64,000 nt of DNA from positions 396,625-460,624 of the forward strand of contig JALJCO010012619.1 in the NCBI GenBank assembly GCA_023101725.1, in the 5' to 3' direction. Positions 1 through 12,677 of the stretch are shown in pieces (within the stretch, counting starts at the first letter, position 1; the number at the start of each line of letters is the position of its first letter). Below the pieces are notes generated by a model that saw only the letters and a program-made list of their open reading frames with translations, searched no databases and was not told the origin of the DNA. A program made the position numbers and the translations under genes. Origin of the DNA: Atherinomorus stipes (Eukaryota; Chordata; Actinopteri; Atheriniformes; Atherinidae).

Positions 1-1614
1 GGTGTTTTGGGTGTGTTTGCATGTGCATAAGTCTTTCTGATGCATAAAATACCTGCTCTTGTCAGACTTTAAGGGTGTGTATGTATGTTTGTGGCTGCTG
101 TGAAAATCAATGGTTAAAAGACAGCGTGAATGAGAGACTGATGACAACAGAGAGATGTGGGAGAGAAGGAGACTGATTAAAAATAAAACGGATACAGAGT
201 CACAGGAAAAGGATGCCAACAAAATTAAAGATAAGTGAGATAATAAAGCATGATGCTGATAAAGACTCGGGGAATGAGGGAGAGACGGAGAGGGAGGTGA
301 CTGTCAAGTGTGTAGTAATCCTCTGATTAGTCAATCAGATTATGTGCACTAGATTCCAGTAATTAACTGCTGAACATTAATCAGATGAGCCTAACCAGAT
401 TAGAGTTGTAAACAGATTAAGGGGGAATTACAAGCCAATGCTATGGTATGATGTGATTTCACACTGTATTCTAATAAAGCACAATGCCTAGTTTTGAGGC
501 TGTTATAGAAAAAAAGCCTGTGTGTGTGCACATAAATGTGTGGACTTGCAGCATGCGTGACATTATTCTGTTATTTTCATTGTCTGATCGTTGACCATAG
601 GCATGAATCTACTTGAAATAGGTGAAAATGAAATTCCCCAGGTGCTCATGTTTTATATTTTGCAGAATCATGTTAGTAGTTGACCCTTCCAACAAACAGT
701 AAGAGATGGAAAAAGAACCTCCTTTAGCTGGCTGCAAGTTCGTCAACAGAACCACTTTGATAGGTGTACTGTAGTTGGGAAATATTTTGTTGGAGATTTA
801 CTTAAATGCCTGGCTACATGTTGATTCTCCATCACACTAGCTGAGAGTTACTGTTTGAATACTTACTGTATGTACACTTGCATGTATAACACTACATAAA
901 TAATTTACAATGTACTTCGTTTTTGTTGCACAATTTTGAACAGGATGGGGTTTCCTCAAACTAAACATGGTACAGATGGGTTTGTGCACATTTGTCAGGA
1001 TACATTAGACGTCATTCTGCACCGTTTATTGGTAATCAATATGCTCCCGATGAGGCAGCCAAAAGGAAGGTGAAGGAAACTCACTGGACTTTGAAATGAC
1101 AAACCTGAGTTTAAAGTCACTTTGAGACAGCTGTTTTTAGGTCCTTGTTTATCTTTACTTCACATTTGGTTTTTACCATGTTAGGGTATCATAATTACAG
1201 CGTCTTAGTTAGGTTTAGGAAACACAAAGTTTAGTGACCAAAATCACATATGTAGGTTTTGGAAAAGAGAGCCATCCAATAAAAAAAAAAAGTTCTGCCA
1301 ACGTGCTGTTTCTCTAAACTTACGTAACATATGAACAGATTAGGACATCTTCAGTAAAGATGGCAGTGTAAGAAATGCATGCCTGTTGTAATCTTAAGTG
1401 AGGTAGCTAGTGACCTAACATTAGGCGCTTTTGGACTGTAGGAACCTTTTTGAGTTCTCTAACCAATTTGGGAACCGGGACATTTTTTTGTGCGTCCGGA
1501 CATATAGGAACTAGGGACCTCGGACCACAGTTCCTATAAACTTTTTAGCTCCTACTTCGAGGCAGGGTCTTTTGGGGCTTCCATAGGAACTGAAGACCAA
1601 AAAAATTGTAGTTA
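1..1614. other. non-coding DNA, no gene seen
   Basis: No exon with convincing splice sites or protein similarity was seen on either strand. The stretch is AT-rich and mostly not obviously repetitive. A TAAT/ATTA-rich patch at about 320-430 could be conserved regulatory DNA, but that cannot be judged without alignment. The block is upstream of the first recognised TMEM132 exon, so it is probably intron 1 or 5' flank. Confidence 0.5.
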
Positions 1615-2300
1615 GTTCTTCATCCACTAGGGGCTGGCTCCAAAACGGAGCAAATCCCCATAGACTCCCATGTTAAAAAGGCCAACTTCACAGCAGAAAT
1701 AAATATATTTACAGCCTGGTTCAAAAAATCATTTTAGGTTTAACAGGTCAAGTTTACCTTCATGTCAACTGCGATAGGGGGTGATTTTTTTTTTCTTAAT
1801 TTTTTTTTTTTTTTTTTACTTATCTCTTTTCAGGGGAAACCAACTTCGGCCCTTGAGGACTACCATTCAGCAGGTTTTATCTTTTCCCTGCTGCAACACA
1901 CCTGATTCAAATCAGTGGCTCGTTAACTGACTGGGGCAGAAGTTAGCAACAAGCGATTGGAGAAACTTTTCATCTAAATCTGGTGTGTTGCAGCTGGGAA
2001 ATGATCGAATCTACAGGATGGTAGCCCTCAAGGACCAGAGCTGGTGAGCCCTAGTTTAGATGTTATTAAATCTTGAAATTACACATAATTAGGGTTCTTC
2101 TGATTGACAGGCTATAGACCGGATGCCGGCCTGCCAGCCGGTGGCTACTAGTTAGCTCCCTGTTAGCTCCCAGGAAAGCCTCAGCCTGTAGCAGAAGTGT
2201 TTTTTAGTCAGCTAACAGCAAATCGAAGGTGATTAAGGGGCTAATCTCCATTAGCTCCTATTAGTTTCGAGTTAGCTCAGTTAGCATTTAGCTCAGAGTA
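1615..2300. mobile_element. dispersed repeat copy 1, split by a MITE
   Basis: The block starting with the words 'catccactaggggctg' at about 1620 is the same dispersed repeat found again at 52918-54080. Shared landmarks in the same order are 'gccaacttcacag', 'tttacagcctggttcaaaaaa', 'caagtttaccttcatgtcaac' and 'cttgaaattacacataatt'. A poly-T run and a hAT-like MITE (about 1832-2052) interrupt this copy between the third and fourth landmarks. No reading frame is preserved. The family looks like a non-autonomous DNA element; the superfamily is not assigned. Confidence 0.7.
1832..2052. mobile_element. hAT-like MITE (family M1), copy 1
   Basis: Imperfect terminal inverted repeats face each other: 'caggggaaaccaac...cccttgagg' on the left and 'cctcaaggaccagagctgg...ccta' on the right. 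Internal inverted motifs 'ctgcaacacacctgattcaaat' and 'tggtgtgttgcagc' are shared with the copies near 11445, 24045, 37171, 45667 and 60396. The best-preserved family member (60396-60596) has an 8-bp target duplication, typical of hAT elements. The ends of this copy are approximate. Confidence 0.7.
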
Positions 2301-2621
2301 ACTTGACTGTCAATCAGAGTCCTGCACAGGTTTCAGTTTTAACAACCCGCAGGATGACTACTGGAACCTGATCCGTCATCCGCGGATATCTTTAATTGAA
2401 GTCCGAACCTGACCCAACCCAAGCAACTCAACATGTTAACACACGTTAACAAGTGTAAAGGCTGCACCCCTGTCCCTCTCTTCATTGGATCTTCTTTTTC
2501 TTAATTCGTTATATTACTGTTTTATCATCGCTTTATAAAAAATAAAAAAAAAACCTACAACACTGAAAAAATATATGAAGGTTTGTTTTAAGCAGGGACT
2601 TGCTCAACATTTTTAAACTGC

Positions 2622-2953
2622 TTAAAGCAACCCTTACTGATTTTGCATTGTTACACTATTTTTGTAACAGGGCAAAATGCTATGGATGAGGTAATGGAAC
2701 TCTGAAATACAAGACAGACCCACCATTAATCAAAATAAAATATTATTCCAATCTCTAAATATTCAATGAAAACTCCAACCAATCCTTGAAGTGGGGTGCA
2801 CCTGTGGGATTGGCCAAGAGACCTGCCTGCCAGACGTTTGCTTCTGCAACGGGAGGCAGAGGGAATGGGGGGTGGATCTTAGGGTGGGTCTGTTTATATA
2901 AAAAAAATCTTGCTGTGCTTTCTGAAATGCAAGATCAGTAAGGGTTGCTTTAA
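2622..2953. mobile_element. MITE with TTAAAGCAACCC ends
   Basis: A 332-bp element. The left end reads TTAAAGCAACCCTTACTGAT and the right end is its reverse complement (ATCAGTAAGGGTTGCTTTAA), with a further match on the inner side ('tttgcat' / 'atgcaa'). There is no coding capacity. TTAA at the very tips is compatible with TTAA-targeting (piggyBac-like) transposition, but no independent duplication is visible. Confidence 0.75.
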
Positions 2954-3339
2954 TATATAAAAAAAGAAGTCATCTACTGCCTGCCTGCACAAAATAAATA
3001 TCCATCCACACCCATTAATTTTCATCTATGTAAATTTCACCTGCATAGGAACATTTTTGCAAGTCCCCACGAGTACCTGACCCATTGCAGGACTCTGCTG
3101 TCAATCATTTGCCTATCTTTTGCATTTAAATAGAAAATGCTGTTGTCTTGTTGTTCATAGTTTTCCCACAGGAAAATAAATGCATAGCAGAATTCTACAC
3201 AAATTCTACCTTCGATTAATGGCACAGTATGTAAAAAATCAAAGGTCAATGGCAGAAAAATGTAATATATAATTCAAAACTGTGTTTCTATTTATGTGTA
3301 ATTGCTACACCAGAAGAGCTGTTATATTTTTATTTTCTT

Positions 3340-3761
3340 AGAATGAGTCATTTATATCTACTTGCTGTGCGGTGCACATATGGAGACTGCCATATTTGTT
3401 CCACCATTTTTACTACGGTATCGCTGAACGGACAAAAGAATGCGTGTGAAATAAGAACCCACTGAACTTTAAAACTGCTGCACCAGCTTTGTTTAATGGG
3501 AGTTAGAGCACTTTTTGGGATCAGTAATGCCATAAAAGACATAAAAAGTAGTTACTTATAGTGCAGTCATAGCTCCACCTGACCACTGGATCAACTCACA
3601 GATGGAAACATATTTATCTCTGGGAGAATTTTCACCACTTACAACCACCATACAGTCACTACAGTGCTTAGAGTATGAAGTCATTTGAAAGAAAACATCA
3701 TTTCTTGCAATACCCATCTTTACCACTAGATGCCAGTCATTCTTACATACTGTACCTTTAA
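3340..3761. mobile_element. TTAAAGGTACAGT-type repeat, copy 1
   Basis: The segment is colinear with 46010-46395. Shared blocks include 'gccatatt...ccaccatt...ctac/ctat ggt', 'aagaaccc', 'cagatggaa', 'gggagaattt' and the right tip 'acTGTACCTTTAA'. The right end has the TTAAAGGTACAGT signature common in fish MITEs. A matching left tip is not recognisable. The open frames here are shadows with no protein similarity I know. Confidence 0.6.
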
Positions 3762-3860
3762 ATAGGACCTCAAAACCAAAATCCAATAATTATTCCAAAA
3801 AAGATATTCCAAAAAGGCTTTACCATGGTAAAGTCTGCAGACAGAGGCTTGATATAAGCT

Positions 3861-3865
<5 letters not shown>

Positions 3866-3922
<57 letters not shown>
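3866..3922. repeat. (AT)n microsatellite
   Basis: An uninterrupted TA dinucleotide run of about 57 bp. It is the first of four long (AT)n tracts in the window (others near 47096, 53577 and 59791). Confidence 0.98.
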
Positions 3923-3923
<1 letters not shown>

Positions 3924-6900
3924 CAAACAAGTCAATTGTGAAAATTTAAGTTCTTTTTTAATGTAGATATTGAAATGTGCTACCCTTTCCCCCCAGTTTT
4001 TTTTTAACATGTTGAACAAAATTGAAGTTCGCTATGGGAACTTTTTTTTTCATTGTAGTTGTTTGTTATTCTAACAGAGTCATCCATGTTAACACAACAT
4101 TTAAGTAATGCTTAACCTTTTATATAAAGCCCCATTGCAGCCTCAAGGAGTGGTGGCATTTTGTTCAAGTGGAAATCAATAGACTGCAATTAAATGGTCG
4201 ATGTTGAATGCTCCACGCTGCAACGGGATGTAACATTACTGATATATTTAGGTAACCTCCATGGTTTAAGTGTAACTGAAGTTGCACACAAAATCACAGG
4301 TGCATCTCAATCCAACCTCTCCACTAAAATGACCATTTTTAGGATTTATTTTTAGTTTTTTTCGAGGATGGCCAGATATCCACCTGGTGTTTTATGAGTG
4401 AACAAATCATGCCAGAGTTTTGATTGCCTTTCTGGTGTAATCAGATGTTCATGGCCAGCAATACAGCCATCTCTTTTCTCATTTTCAATTTGAAATAATA
4501 TTAAAAATATGCTTTTGGCTCTGTTCCTTCAGTGCTCTGATTTTAACTTCTTGAAATCCCCCACTGCTTTATCCCAGTCTGCATTTTTTTCCCTGTAGCT
4601 CTGTTCAACATTTGTCTCCATTAACTTTTCTCTTGTCCTCCTCTTATTTGCTCCCAGCACTCATCTTCATTTTCCTACCTGTACCACTGCCTTGTCCTCA
4701 ACCCCTGGCTCTGTTTTACTTGTCCTTCACTTTCCTCATTTACTTTCTCACTTCCTAATTCATTTTTCCGTCTCTCTTCCTTTCAGTGATGACCTAGCTC
4801 CTACAAAAACCATAAGTATTTTCCATCATCATTTCCTCCTTCTACAATATTTTCTCATCTCTTCTCTTCTCCAACTACAGTTAAATCGTCACTATTGCTC
4901 CATTAAGTCCGTTTAAGCTACAAGTTCTTTCGCCCTTTATAAGCAGCTTTTACAAATTGGTTGACTGGCTGTGGATCACTGAAGGATAGAATTGAATGGT
5001 ACCAAGGCCCAGTGGACTTATCCCTGTCTCATATTCACAAGCAGGAGATCCTGGCCCAACACACACAAAGGCTTTTTCTCAGATCTCTGTTCAGAACTCT
5101 ATTTGCTACCATGTCTGGCTTTGAGTGCTGCGTGTAAAATGGTTTAATCACTTTTAGCATATTATAATTGAATAACTTGTTTGAATAAGTACACAAAAGA
5201 GACCTACAAGGCAAATTAAGTGTTCTTATCAGAATATTATCTTTATTCCTTTCTTTTCTACCTTTTCTTAATTATTTTCACTTTTTCATTCATCAATGAA
5301 TATACAGTAACACATGGACAATTAAAATGACTCAACTCTTAATCATAAAAAATGTTAATGTAGCTTATTCAAAGAAATCTTGAATCAGAAGTCTGTTACT
5401 AAGATGTAAAACAGGCTATTTGTAAAATAGATTTGCTGAAAATAGAAAAGGTTCTTGAACAGTGTCGATTTCTACCACATGTAGTTTTTTTGTACAAGCT
5501 GGCATGCAATATAGAGTACTTCTTTAAAAAGTATTTTTTTTAAACACAAATTCATGATTAAATAGTGTACCATTTGTTGAATACAACCTCACTTGTCAGG
5601 AATTGTTGTTTTCCTGCTTAGTATGTTGTAATTTTGACACCACTTAAATAACAATTTCTTATCATAAATTTGACTATTGAAGTACTCTTTACAGAAACTT
5701 TCCTGAAACTTTTCTGAAGTTTTCAGACCCAAAGATCCAAAAACCTAAAGAGCGTTTTTCAGCATATGACCCAGATTATTTCCGGCATCCAGTTTGCTGG
5801 ATATTGTGTGTGCCTGTGTAAGCTTTTAAAAGTTTAAGATTTCCTACACGGTGCTTCTCCATTTCTGTCTGTGCTGCTCGACTTCATCTTTGAGAGGTCT
5901 TTCTTCTATTTGTGTCTGTCTCTCGGTTGTAGGGTGGCCATTTGAAATTGCTCTTCACACTTCCCTGCTTCTTCTGCCACAAGCATGCATACAAAGAGAC
6001 TGGGTGCATTGACCCTCTCAAGCACATCCATGAACACACCCTTATGAATCAGTTACAAAATTCACACCCACAGTTTCCAAAGTCATCTCACCATCTTATT
6101 CTTCCTTCGCTTAATGGTTCAAATAGTTCACTTCACCCATTTGTCCTGAAGGACAGCCTGGATGGACAGTTGGGGAAAGGTGCAAGGAAATTTTGAACAG
6201 AAGGAATAAATGAAATGGGTATTTTTTATAGCAGGAAGACTGGAAAAAATGGTGGCAAAGACATACTGAAATTCTTTAAGTACTTTAAGTTTTCATGTGA
6301 AACATATCACCTGATCAATAAATTGGTTCTGTCTTTAGTACATTTATTTTAGAGTACAGTAAAGGTTGTCAAACTCAGGCAACAAAGGGATGTGGTTGAA
6401 TTACAGGGGAAAAAAAACAACTCACAAATGTGCCATTAACTGATTTGGGCAGATGAATTACATGAAGTGATTATCTGTGACACACCGCCTTGTCTAACCA
6501 TTCAGTTACACCCTTGGAGAAATGTAATGACAATGACGGAGAAAACAAATGGGAGCAACAGAGAGGGTAAAGGCCATCTGAGGAGAGGAAAATAACTTTG
6601 AGAGGTGCTGAGAAAGAAATTAAGAAAAAGAGGCAGACTGATGGGACGTGAAAGGGGGATATTAGGTCCAAGCAAGTGGGACAGGAAGGTGGAGATGTAC
6701 CTCCATTGCCATGGTCTGACATAGCAGGGGAGGTGTGACTTCTCTGACCCAATGAAAGGGACATCAATCAACAAGCGGTATAAGGTGGTAACAAGACTTT
6801 ACACCAAAGGGGGAGACAGAGTTCAAGAAGCACCGAAGGAATAGAGAAGAACAAGTAATATTGGAATGAATCCATGATTCATTCACACCACCGTCACCGT

Positions 6901-7256
6901 TGGTAAGCTACATGTAAAGCCACAGCTGCCCCGGAAATGTGGCCAACCCAAACCAGCCGCCTCTCTGAACACCAAACATTCATTCATATTCATGCAGCAT
7001 TGTTGTACACACTGGAGGCAATGTGAATAAAGTGTCTTGCTCAATGACACTTAACAGGTACAACAACTGGGCAAAAGCTAGGTTTGAATTATCAGCCCAC
7101 TGGTTTTCCCTCTGGGGGAAATAAGCCGAAGCTAATAAGCCTACAAAATAGACAAGAGGCGAAGGCTTAACTTTGCTGATACTCAGACTTTCCACGAAGG
7201 CACACATGTTTAGTTTTATGTTTTGCACATTGTGGCAGTTTTGCTTTTGTCTTTAG
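3923..7256. other. non-coding DNA, no gene seen
   Basis: AT-rich DNA with pyrimidine-rich patches (4550-4880). Short open frames here have neither splice context nor recognisable similarity, and I treat them as chance. Confidence 0.5.
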
Positions 7257-7500
7257 GATGCAGTACAGAACTTTTTCAATTTTTCTCAGTGACGAGCCTT
7301 CTATCGACGGCTAAACTGGCATCCATCTTGCATCCTCCTGTACTGTGAGCTCACTCTAGCAATAGTCTTATCTTGACTCTTGTCTTCTCTCTTGTTCTGT
7401 CCCTTCCTCTTTCTCTCTCTCTTCCTCCAATAATGTTTTCTTGTGTTTCTTTGCCAAATGTGCCATGATTTGCATTCAAAACACCTAGTGTATTTATTTC
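7257..7500 (-). mobile_element. MITE fragment, inverted relative to the 53250-53440 copy
   Basis: The reverse complement matches about 53250-53440: 'gatgca..acagaact', 'ctcagt', 'ctaaactggcatccatcttgcatcct', 'gagctcact' and the long CT-rich block 'ttcctccaa...tgttttctt' all occur in mirrored order. The 53-kb copy ends in TTAAAGATGCA, so this belongs with the TTAAAG-tipped elements. No coding capacity. Confidence 0.65.
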
Positions 7501-10500
7501 TGTCTGCTAGCATGCGATGCGGTGCGCAACCAATGTCTTAATCTGATTTTTCATATTCAAATAATGACACAGTGCTTTCCTCTATTTTTGGCTACTGTGA
7601 TGAAATGCATGACAGCATTTAAGTCATCCCAAAGCTTTACCTGCTTTTTCCCTTCAGTGGTTAGCAGAGGCTAAAAACTATCCCAGTGGGCTTTGGATAC
7701 AATGCAGAATACCCCCTGGACTTTTAAATCAGTTTCCCCTTAAAATGAAAAAGTACATGATCAACACCGATGAGGAGAGTGTGCAGAACAGTTGAGACAG
7801 ACAGCAAGCGAACTGTTGGGAGAACAAGAGAAAGAGAGACCACCAAAATAAACTCTATGCTTGTGATAAATGCCCCGCTCCGAAATAGAAACCTCATCCC
7901 TCTTTCATCCTCTTCATCCTCTTTCACCCTCTTATGTCTCCTCACCACTTTTTCTCTTCTTTTACCCATAACTCACACCATCTCTATCTCTGCAACTGTC
8001 CCTCTCTCCCGATCTCTCCTCGTCTCTCTCTCAGATAGTGTGCCATCTGTGTGATCAATGGTGTTCATTCTTCTCAGAAAATTCTCCAGTGATGGATTTT
8101 CCTTCCCAGTGCTCTGTCTGTGTTGAATGAGGCAAACAGCAAAATGATGTTATGATGCTTCTCATCAAGCATATCAAACCTGCACATTTTGGTTTGTATC
8201 TACATTTCACAGATGTAGAAAAGCAGATGTGGATTATTCTTTCTTTACTTTCCTCTACATGCATGGAAAACTTTCTTTAACAGTATCTAAAAAACATAAC
8301 TTGGATTTCCATACTGGGCTTAACACAAGACTGAATAAGACCATGGAAAAAAACTAGTTTGTTAGTGTTTTTCATTCATCAGAAGAAACATGAAACTGGG
8401 AAAAACATTTAGAGGTATTTCTGACACTCAACTTTGGCCGAATCAATGAAGAACAAAGTGAGTAAAAAAAAGCAGCAAATATTTTTTAAAAACTTTAAAA
8501 CCCGCTATTGACTATGTGTATGAACATGGTCAAGTTCATGTTTGTGCATTTGTTTGTCTAATGATTTGTTGTTCCAGACGTGCCTCGTCTTGCACTAAGT
8601 TTGTCTTAACACACACACTTGCAGGCAGACATAAAAGATTACCCTAAAAGTGTTTGTGTGTGCCTGTGTTTGTGCTTACTTGTCTCTGATTAAACATAAA
8701 TTTTTGAGTCAATATTTAACCAACACAATATCAAGCAACACCGCGACCATTATCAAATCTTGGTATCTCTTCTCACTCATACCCATCTGGCTTTGCTCTT
8801 CCTGTCCTACACGCTCCACTGTGTTTTGATTGCTGCCTGCATGTGTGTGTGTGTGTGTGTGTGTGTATCTACTTGGAAATAGAGCAGGATGGGCATTTTT
8901 TGGTGGGGGAGAAAGATCACAGATGGGCCTTGTCAAGTCTCCGTACATCTGGTTTTATTCTCATCCAAATTTCTGCACGCACATAGGGAGACGCTAACAT
9001 GTTTATGTGCCATATATGAAGTCATTAAAGCCCTAAATAGATTTTTGGAGATTCAGACATTTGAACATGTTACACATACTTACCAATGCATGCACATTTG
9101 TGTATATTGTAGTCCTCAAAAATCCACACACAGACACAGACACACAGACGCACTGTGCAGCAGGACACAGTGGGTATGGACTCCTGTTGTGTTTTGTGGT
9201 TGCCAAAATAATGATGCCAGAGAATCTGGACCATGCCAAGTTTAATGGTAGCCAACGGCATACCAGTGTAGGGATGACAGAGGGCCAGCTGACTTGTCAT
9301 ATAGCGCCTTCTATTGAGCTGAGATTGGTCTGCCTGTTATGGCTGAGAATATTTTCTTTGTTCAGGAAAGTAAAGTATTAACCTGAGACAGGACAAATAC
9401 CCCCACCCCCAGAAAAAACGGAAAAAAAAAGTCTTTTTTTTATGATGCAAACAACTCCATTCGAGGGTCAACTTTTCCCTGCATGAGAAAACTCTGCATG
9501 TGTGTGTGTGTCAGCTGCTCAAGGTCCCTGTCTGGGATGGGGACATATGCTTCATGAGACTCCTGTGGACACACATACACACATGCAGGCACCTCAAGGA
9601 CACCCATAATGATGATGAAAAAGAATGGGGAAGGAAAACCTGAAGCTTGCTAAAGCTAATGTGCTGATGTGTTTCAGCTACACAACCTGCAGCATATTAT
9701 TATTTCAAGCCACATCTGAAAACTCATACTCACTACATTTCCAGCAGTCGCTTTTTTATTTATTTATTTATTTACTTATTTTTTTGCATGTGACTCTCAG
9801 CCTTTGAGGATAATAGACTCCGCAACACGAGGCAGCTACTTATTCCTGTGCTGCTGGCATACAGCTGCATAACACTGACTTCTAAAAAATACATGAAGTT
9901 TGGCACAAAAAATGATTGTGACTTTACCTTCGTGTGCTGCTCTGTTAAAGAGTAGATTTCGCTAAATATGTTGCATATTTTAGCTGAGCACACATTTAAC
10001 ACACATCCCTCATCAGCAGCCATCTAAACTTTCACCCAAAACTTGAGTCACACACAACATTCATCTATTCAAATAGTGACAAGTTGGTGTAATTTTTGTT
10101 GAAATATGTGCAGTCATCCTTTGTAACTGAGACATGCCAGCATCTCCAGTCTTTGTCTGCATTTTTGCTGATATTTTGCCTTCTTTTTCTCTCACTTTTT
10201 TGTTGATTCCCTCTTCCTCCGCCTCACACTCTTCTCCTTTATTCTGCTCTCTCACCGTCTCCTGTTCCCTCTGCTTGTCTCTCTAGCTTTAAATGCATCC
10301 CTATATGCCCACGCACCATAACCGAGCCAGCCTGCTTATTCATTTTACACTGAGGTATCACTTTATTTCTCTGCTGTTATTTTTTTGGTGTAGTCGCCTC
10401 AGTATGACTTGCCCCAGACAGCGCTATGCTGTCCCACCCTCATTATATTTTCACACTCCGCTTCCCCAGGACACAAAGATACATGCACACACATTTCCAC

Positions 10501-11440
10501 GCAAAACTCACCAATGTATGTGTGCATTTTCTTTGTTTCGACATGGTTTCAGTTGCACTTCCCTTTGTTGCACATTGCATAGGAAGATGCAGTTTTTTTC
10601 CGCTTAATTTTACAGCAGTGAGTTAAAATGTAAGCTGTTTGTGCACACTGCAGGGAAATATTTACATAAAACAATCTATTGTCTGTGTTGGCTATTCCCA
10701 CACATATTTTAAGACAGAGATCTATGCATAAAATTTGGTAGGGAGCCTGTTAACAGGTTGGTTAGTTTCTTTTTCTTTTTTAAACTTAGGTTTGTGCAGA
10801 TATTAACAGTTTTTACACTGGGTAGTAACACTACCGCTGCATGTTCGGTCCTGAGTGTCCCAAAGCCAAGGTTGCATGCATCAAACCAAAGCAATAAATC
10901 CTCTCAACGTATGATTAAGATCTTAGGTCAGAAGGCATTCAACATTAGCAGCAGAATATTACTTGTTAACACAGTGAAACCTAAGGCGTATAAATGAAAA
11001 ATCGATGCAGAGCTCTGTTGCAGCGATGCACCAATAGGCTGTAGCCTAAGCAGTAGTTTCCGTGTGGCATAATACACACCTCCCCAGAAGTTGAAGTTCA
11101 TGTTGCAGAAATGCAAAATACATAAACTGTGACTGATTGCTGTGTTCAAACATGAAGCCTTCCTCAAACAAAACAACGAAACAGACTATTGTATCAGGTT
11201 TGCTCATTGTGTTCATACAGACTCAGTTGCTTCAGTGCTTTTACACACATTTTTTCCGGTTGTTTTCCTTTTCGTCTGGCTGAAGTTAAAGTGGCTGTTG
11301 ATCGTGATTGCTTTTTCAGCTTCTAACCAAACTGTTGAACTGGGATTACATGCAGTAGTATCTCCTTTCAGTTGTCAGAAACTGTAACCCTGACTCATGG
11401 CGGGTCTCACTGAGACAGATGCACGCTGCTTTGGTTTAGA
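7501..11440. other. non-coding DNA with CT-rich and GT-rich patches
   Basis: No supportable gene. It contains a CT-rich stretch at 7890-8030, a (GT)n tract at 8839-8866 and a (CA)-rich patch near 9128. The open frame at 7770-8054 looks signal-peptide-like only because pyrimidine-rich DNA encodes Ser/Leu/Phe. Confidence 0.5.
8839..8866. repeat. (GT)n microsatellite
   Basis: A pure TG dinucleotide run of about 28 bp, flanked by unique sequence. Confidence 0.95.
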
Positions 11441-11444
11441 TTAA

Positions 11445-11605
11445 GACTCTTCAGTTGCGGTCTTCGAGGGCGGCAATCCTGCAAGTTCTAAACGTTTCCC
11501 TGCTTCAACACACCTGACTCAAATAAATAGGTTATTGTGCAGCACTTGACATGGTTTTGGATCTATTTCAATTGAATCAGGTGTGTTGGAGTTTAATTGT
11601 TGACC
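11445..11605. mobile_element. hAT-like MITE (family M1), degraded copy
   Basis: Contains the family's core inverted motifs 'ctgcttcaacacacctgactcaaat' and 'gaatcaggtgtgttgga' and the 'tcttcgagggcggcaatcctgca' subterminal block. The outer tips are eroded, so limits are approximate. Confidence 0.6.
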
Positions 11606-11674
11606 ATAGTTTACATAACAAACCATAGATTTCTACAAGTCTAATGAAGATTCATAAACTTATATATTATGCAT

Positions 11675-12677
11675 TTAAAGGCGCTGTACCTGATTTTGCA
11701 CATTTTGAACCATGAGCGAGGTGAACAGTGTAGTTTGAACTGTAAGCCCCGCCCCTAACTGTTTCTCCTAGTGAGAAACGCTCCTTCCCTTCTTTTTCTC
11801 TCCTCCCACTCGACATGCATTAAATAACGTGCACAATATCATACTCGTGCACAAAAAAACTCTCCAGAGAAAACTTGTATAGTGAGTGAATTTCCTGTTT
11901 TGGTTGCAGTAAATGGCTGCGGATCAGCTAAATGACATTTTCTGTCATAAACCGTTAGTTTACCGTAACTACAGTTATGTACACAGATGCACAATTATGA
12001 TGTGTTATGATGTTATAGGCGACATAACAACATGAAAACCTAATTAAGTATCTAACCGGCCACTGCGAGAGGAAGTGATGTAAAGCTTCGTCGCATTACA
12101 GTGTAAATATCACTATGTATTATACAGTAGACCAGCAGAGGCAGCAGCATATAAAATGTTACTAAGAAGAAAGTTATTGAAAAAATACCTGTCCAGGCGG
12201 ACTTCCAGTCCACATTCAGTCCGAGGCGTCCAGCTGCTCTCTACCTTCAGTACAATCCACCCAGATTTACACGAACTTTATTCCTTCTTTGGTCTCGCCT
12301 GCGTTTCAACTCTCTCCTCCTCAGTTTTGATGCTTTCAGGCTGTTTTGCTGAGGTATCACGACTTTCCCTTCGGTAAACGCCATGCGGTTCTGTTTACAA
12401 GTGCTGCCGTGCACGCGCTAGGGGAGGGCGCTCCTTGTTAGAAAACGCTGTAAGTGGCTGATTGGAAACCAAAACTTCTGTAGAACGAACCACATTGGCA
12501 TGAGAAGAGCATCACGACAGCGTTAGAAACCTAAACTAAAAAGACCTGGATACATGTATATACACAATCAATGAGTGATTTATTTTCATCAAATTACCTC
12601 TTTTAACACACATTGGACAGTGTAGAAAGCATTTTTTCTTAGAGAGATTAAAATAAAATCAGGTACAGGGCCTTTAA
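11675..12677. mobile_element. 1.0-kb TTAA-tipped MITE
   Basis: The left tip TTAAAGGCGCTGTACCTGAT and the right tip (reverse complement TTAAAGGCCCTGTACCTGAT) match over about 23 bp with one mismatch. The interior has no transposase. The open frame at 12156-12377 lies wholly inside the element and is not a gene. TTAA at both ends suggests a TTAA-targeting, non-autonomous element. Confidence 0.8.

Noticed and set aside
7770..8054. Frame with a signal-peptide-like hydrophobic stretch, considered as TMEM132 exon 1
   Set aside because: The hydrophobic run comes from CT-rich DNA, there is no matching donor in the right phase, and the N-terminal part is not like a signal peptide start.
12156..12377. 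73-codon plus-strand frame with a plausible start
   Set aside because: It lies wholly inside the TTAA-tipped MITE 11675-12677.
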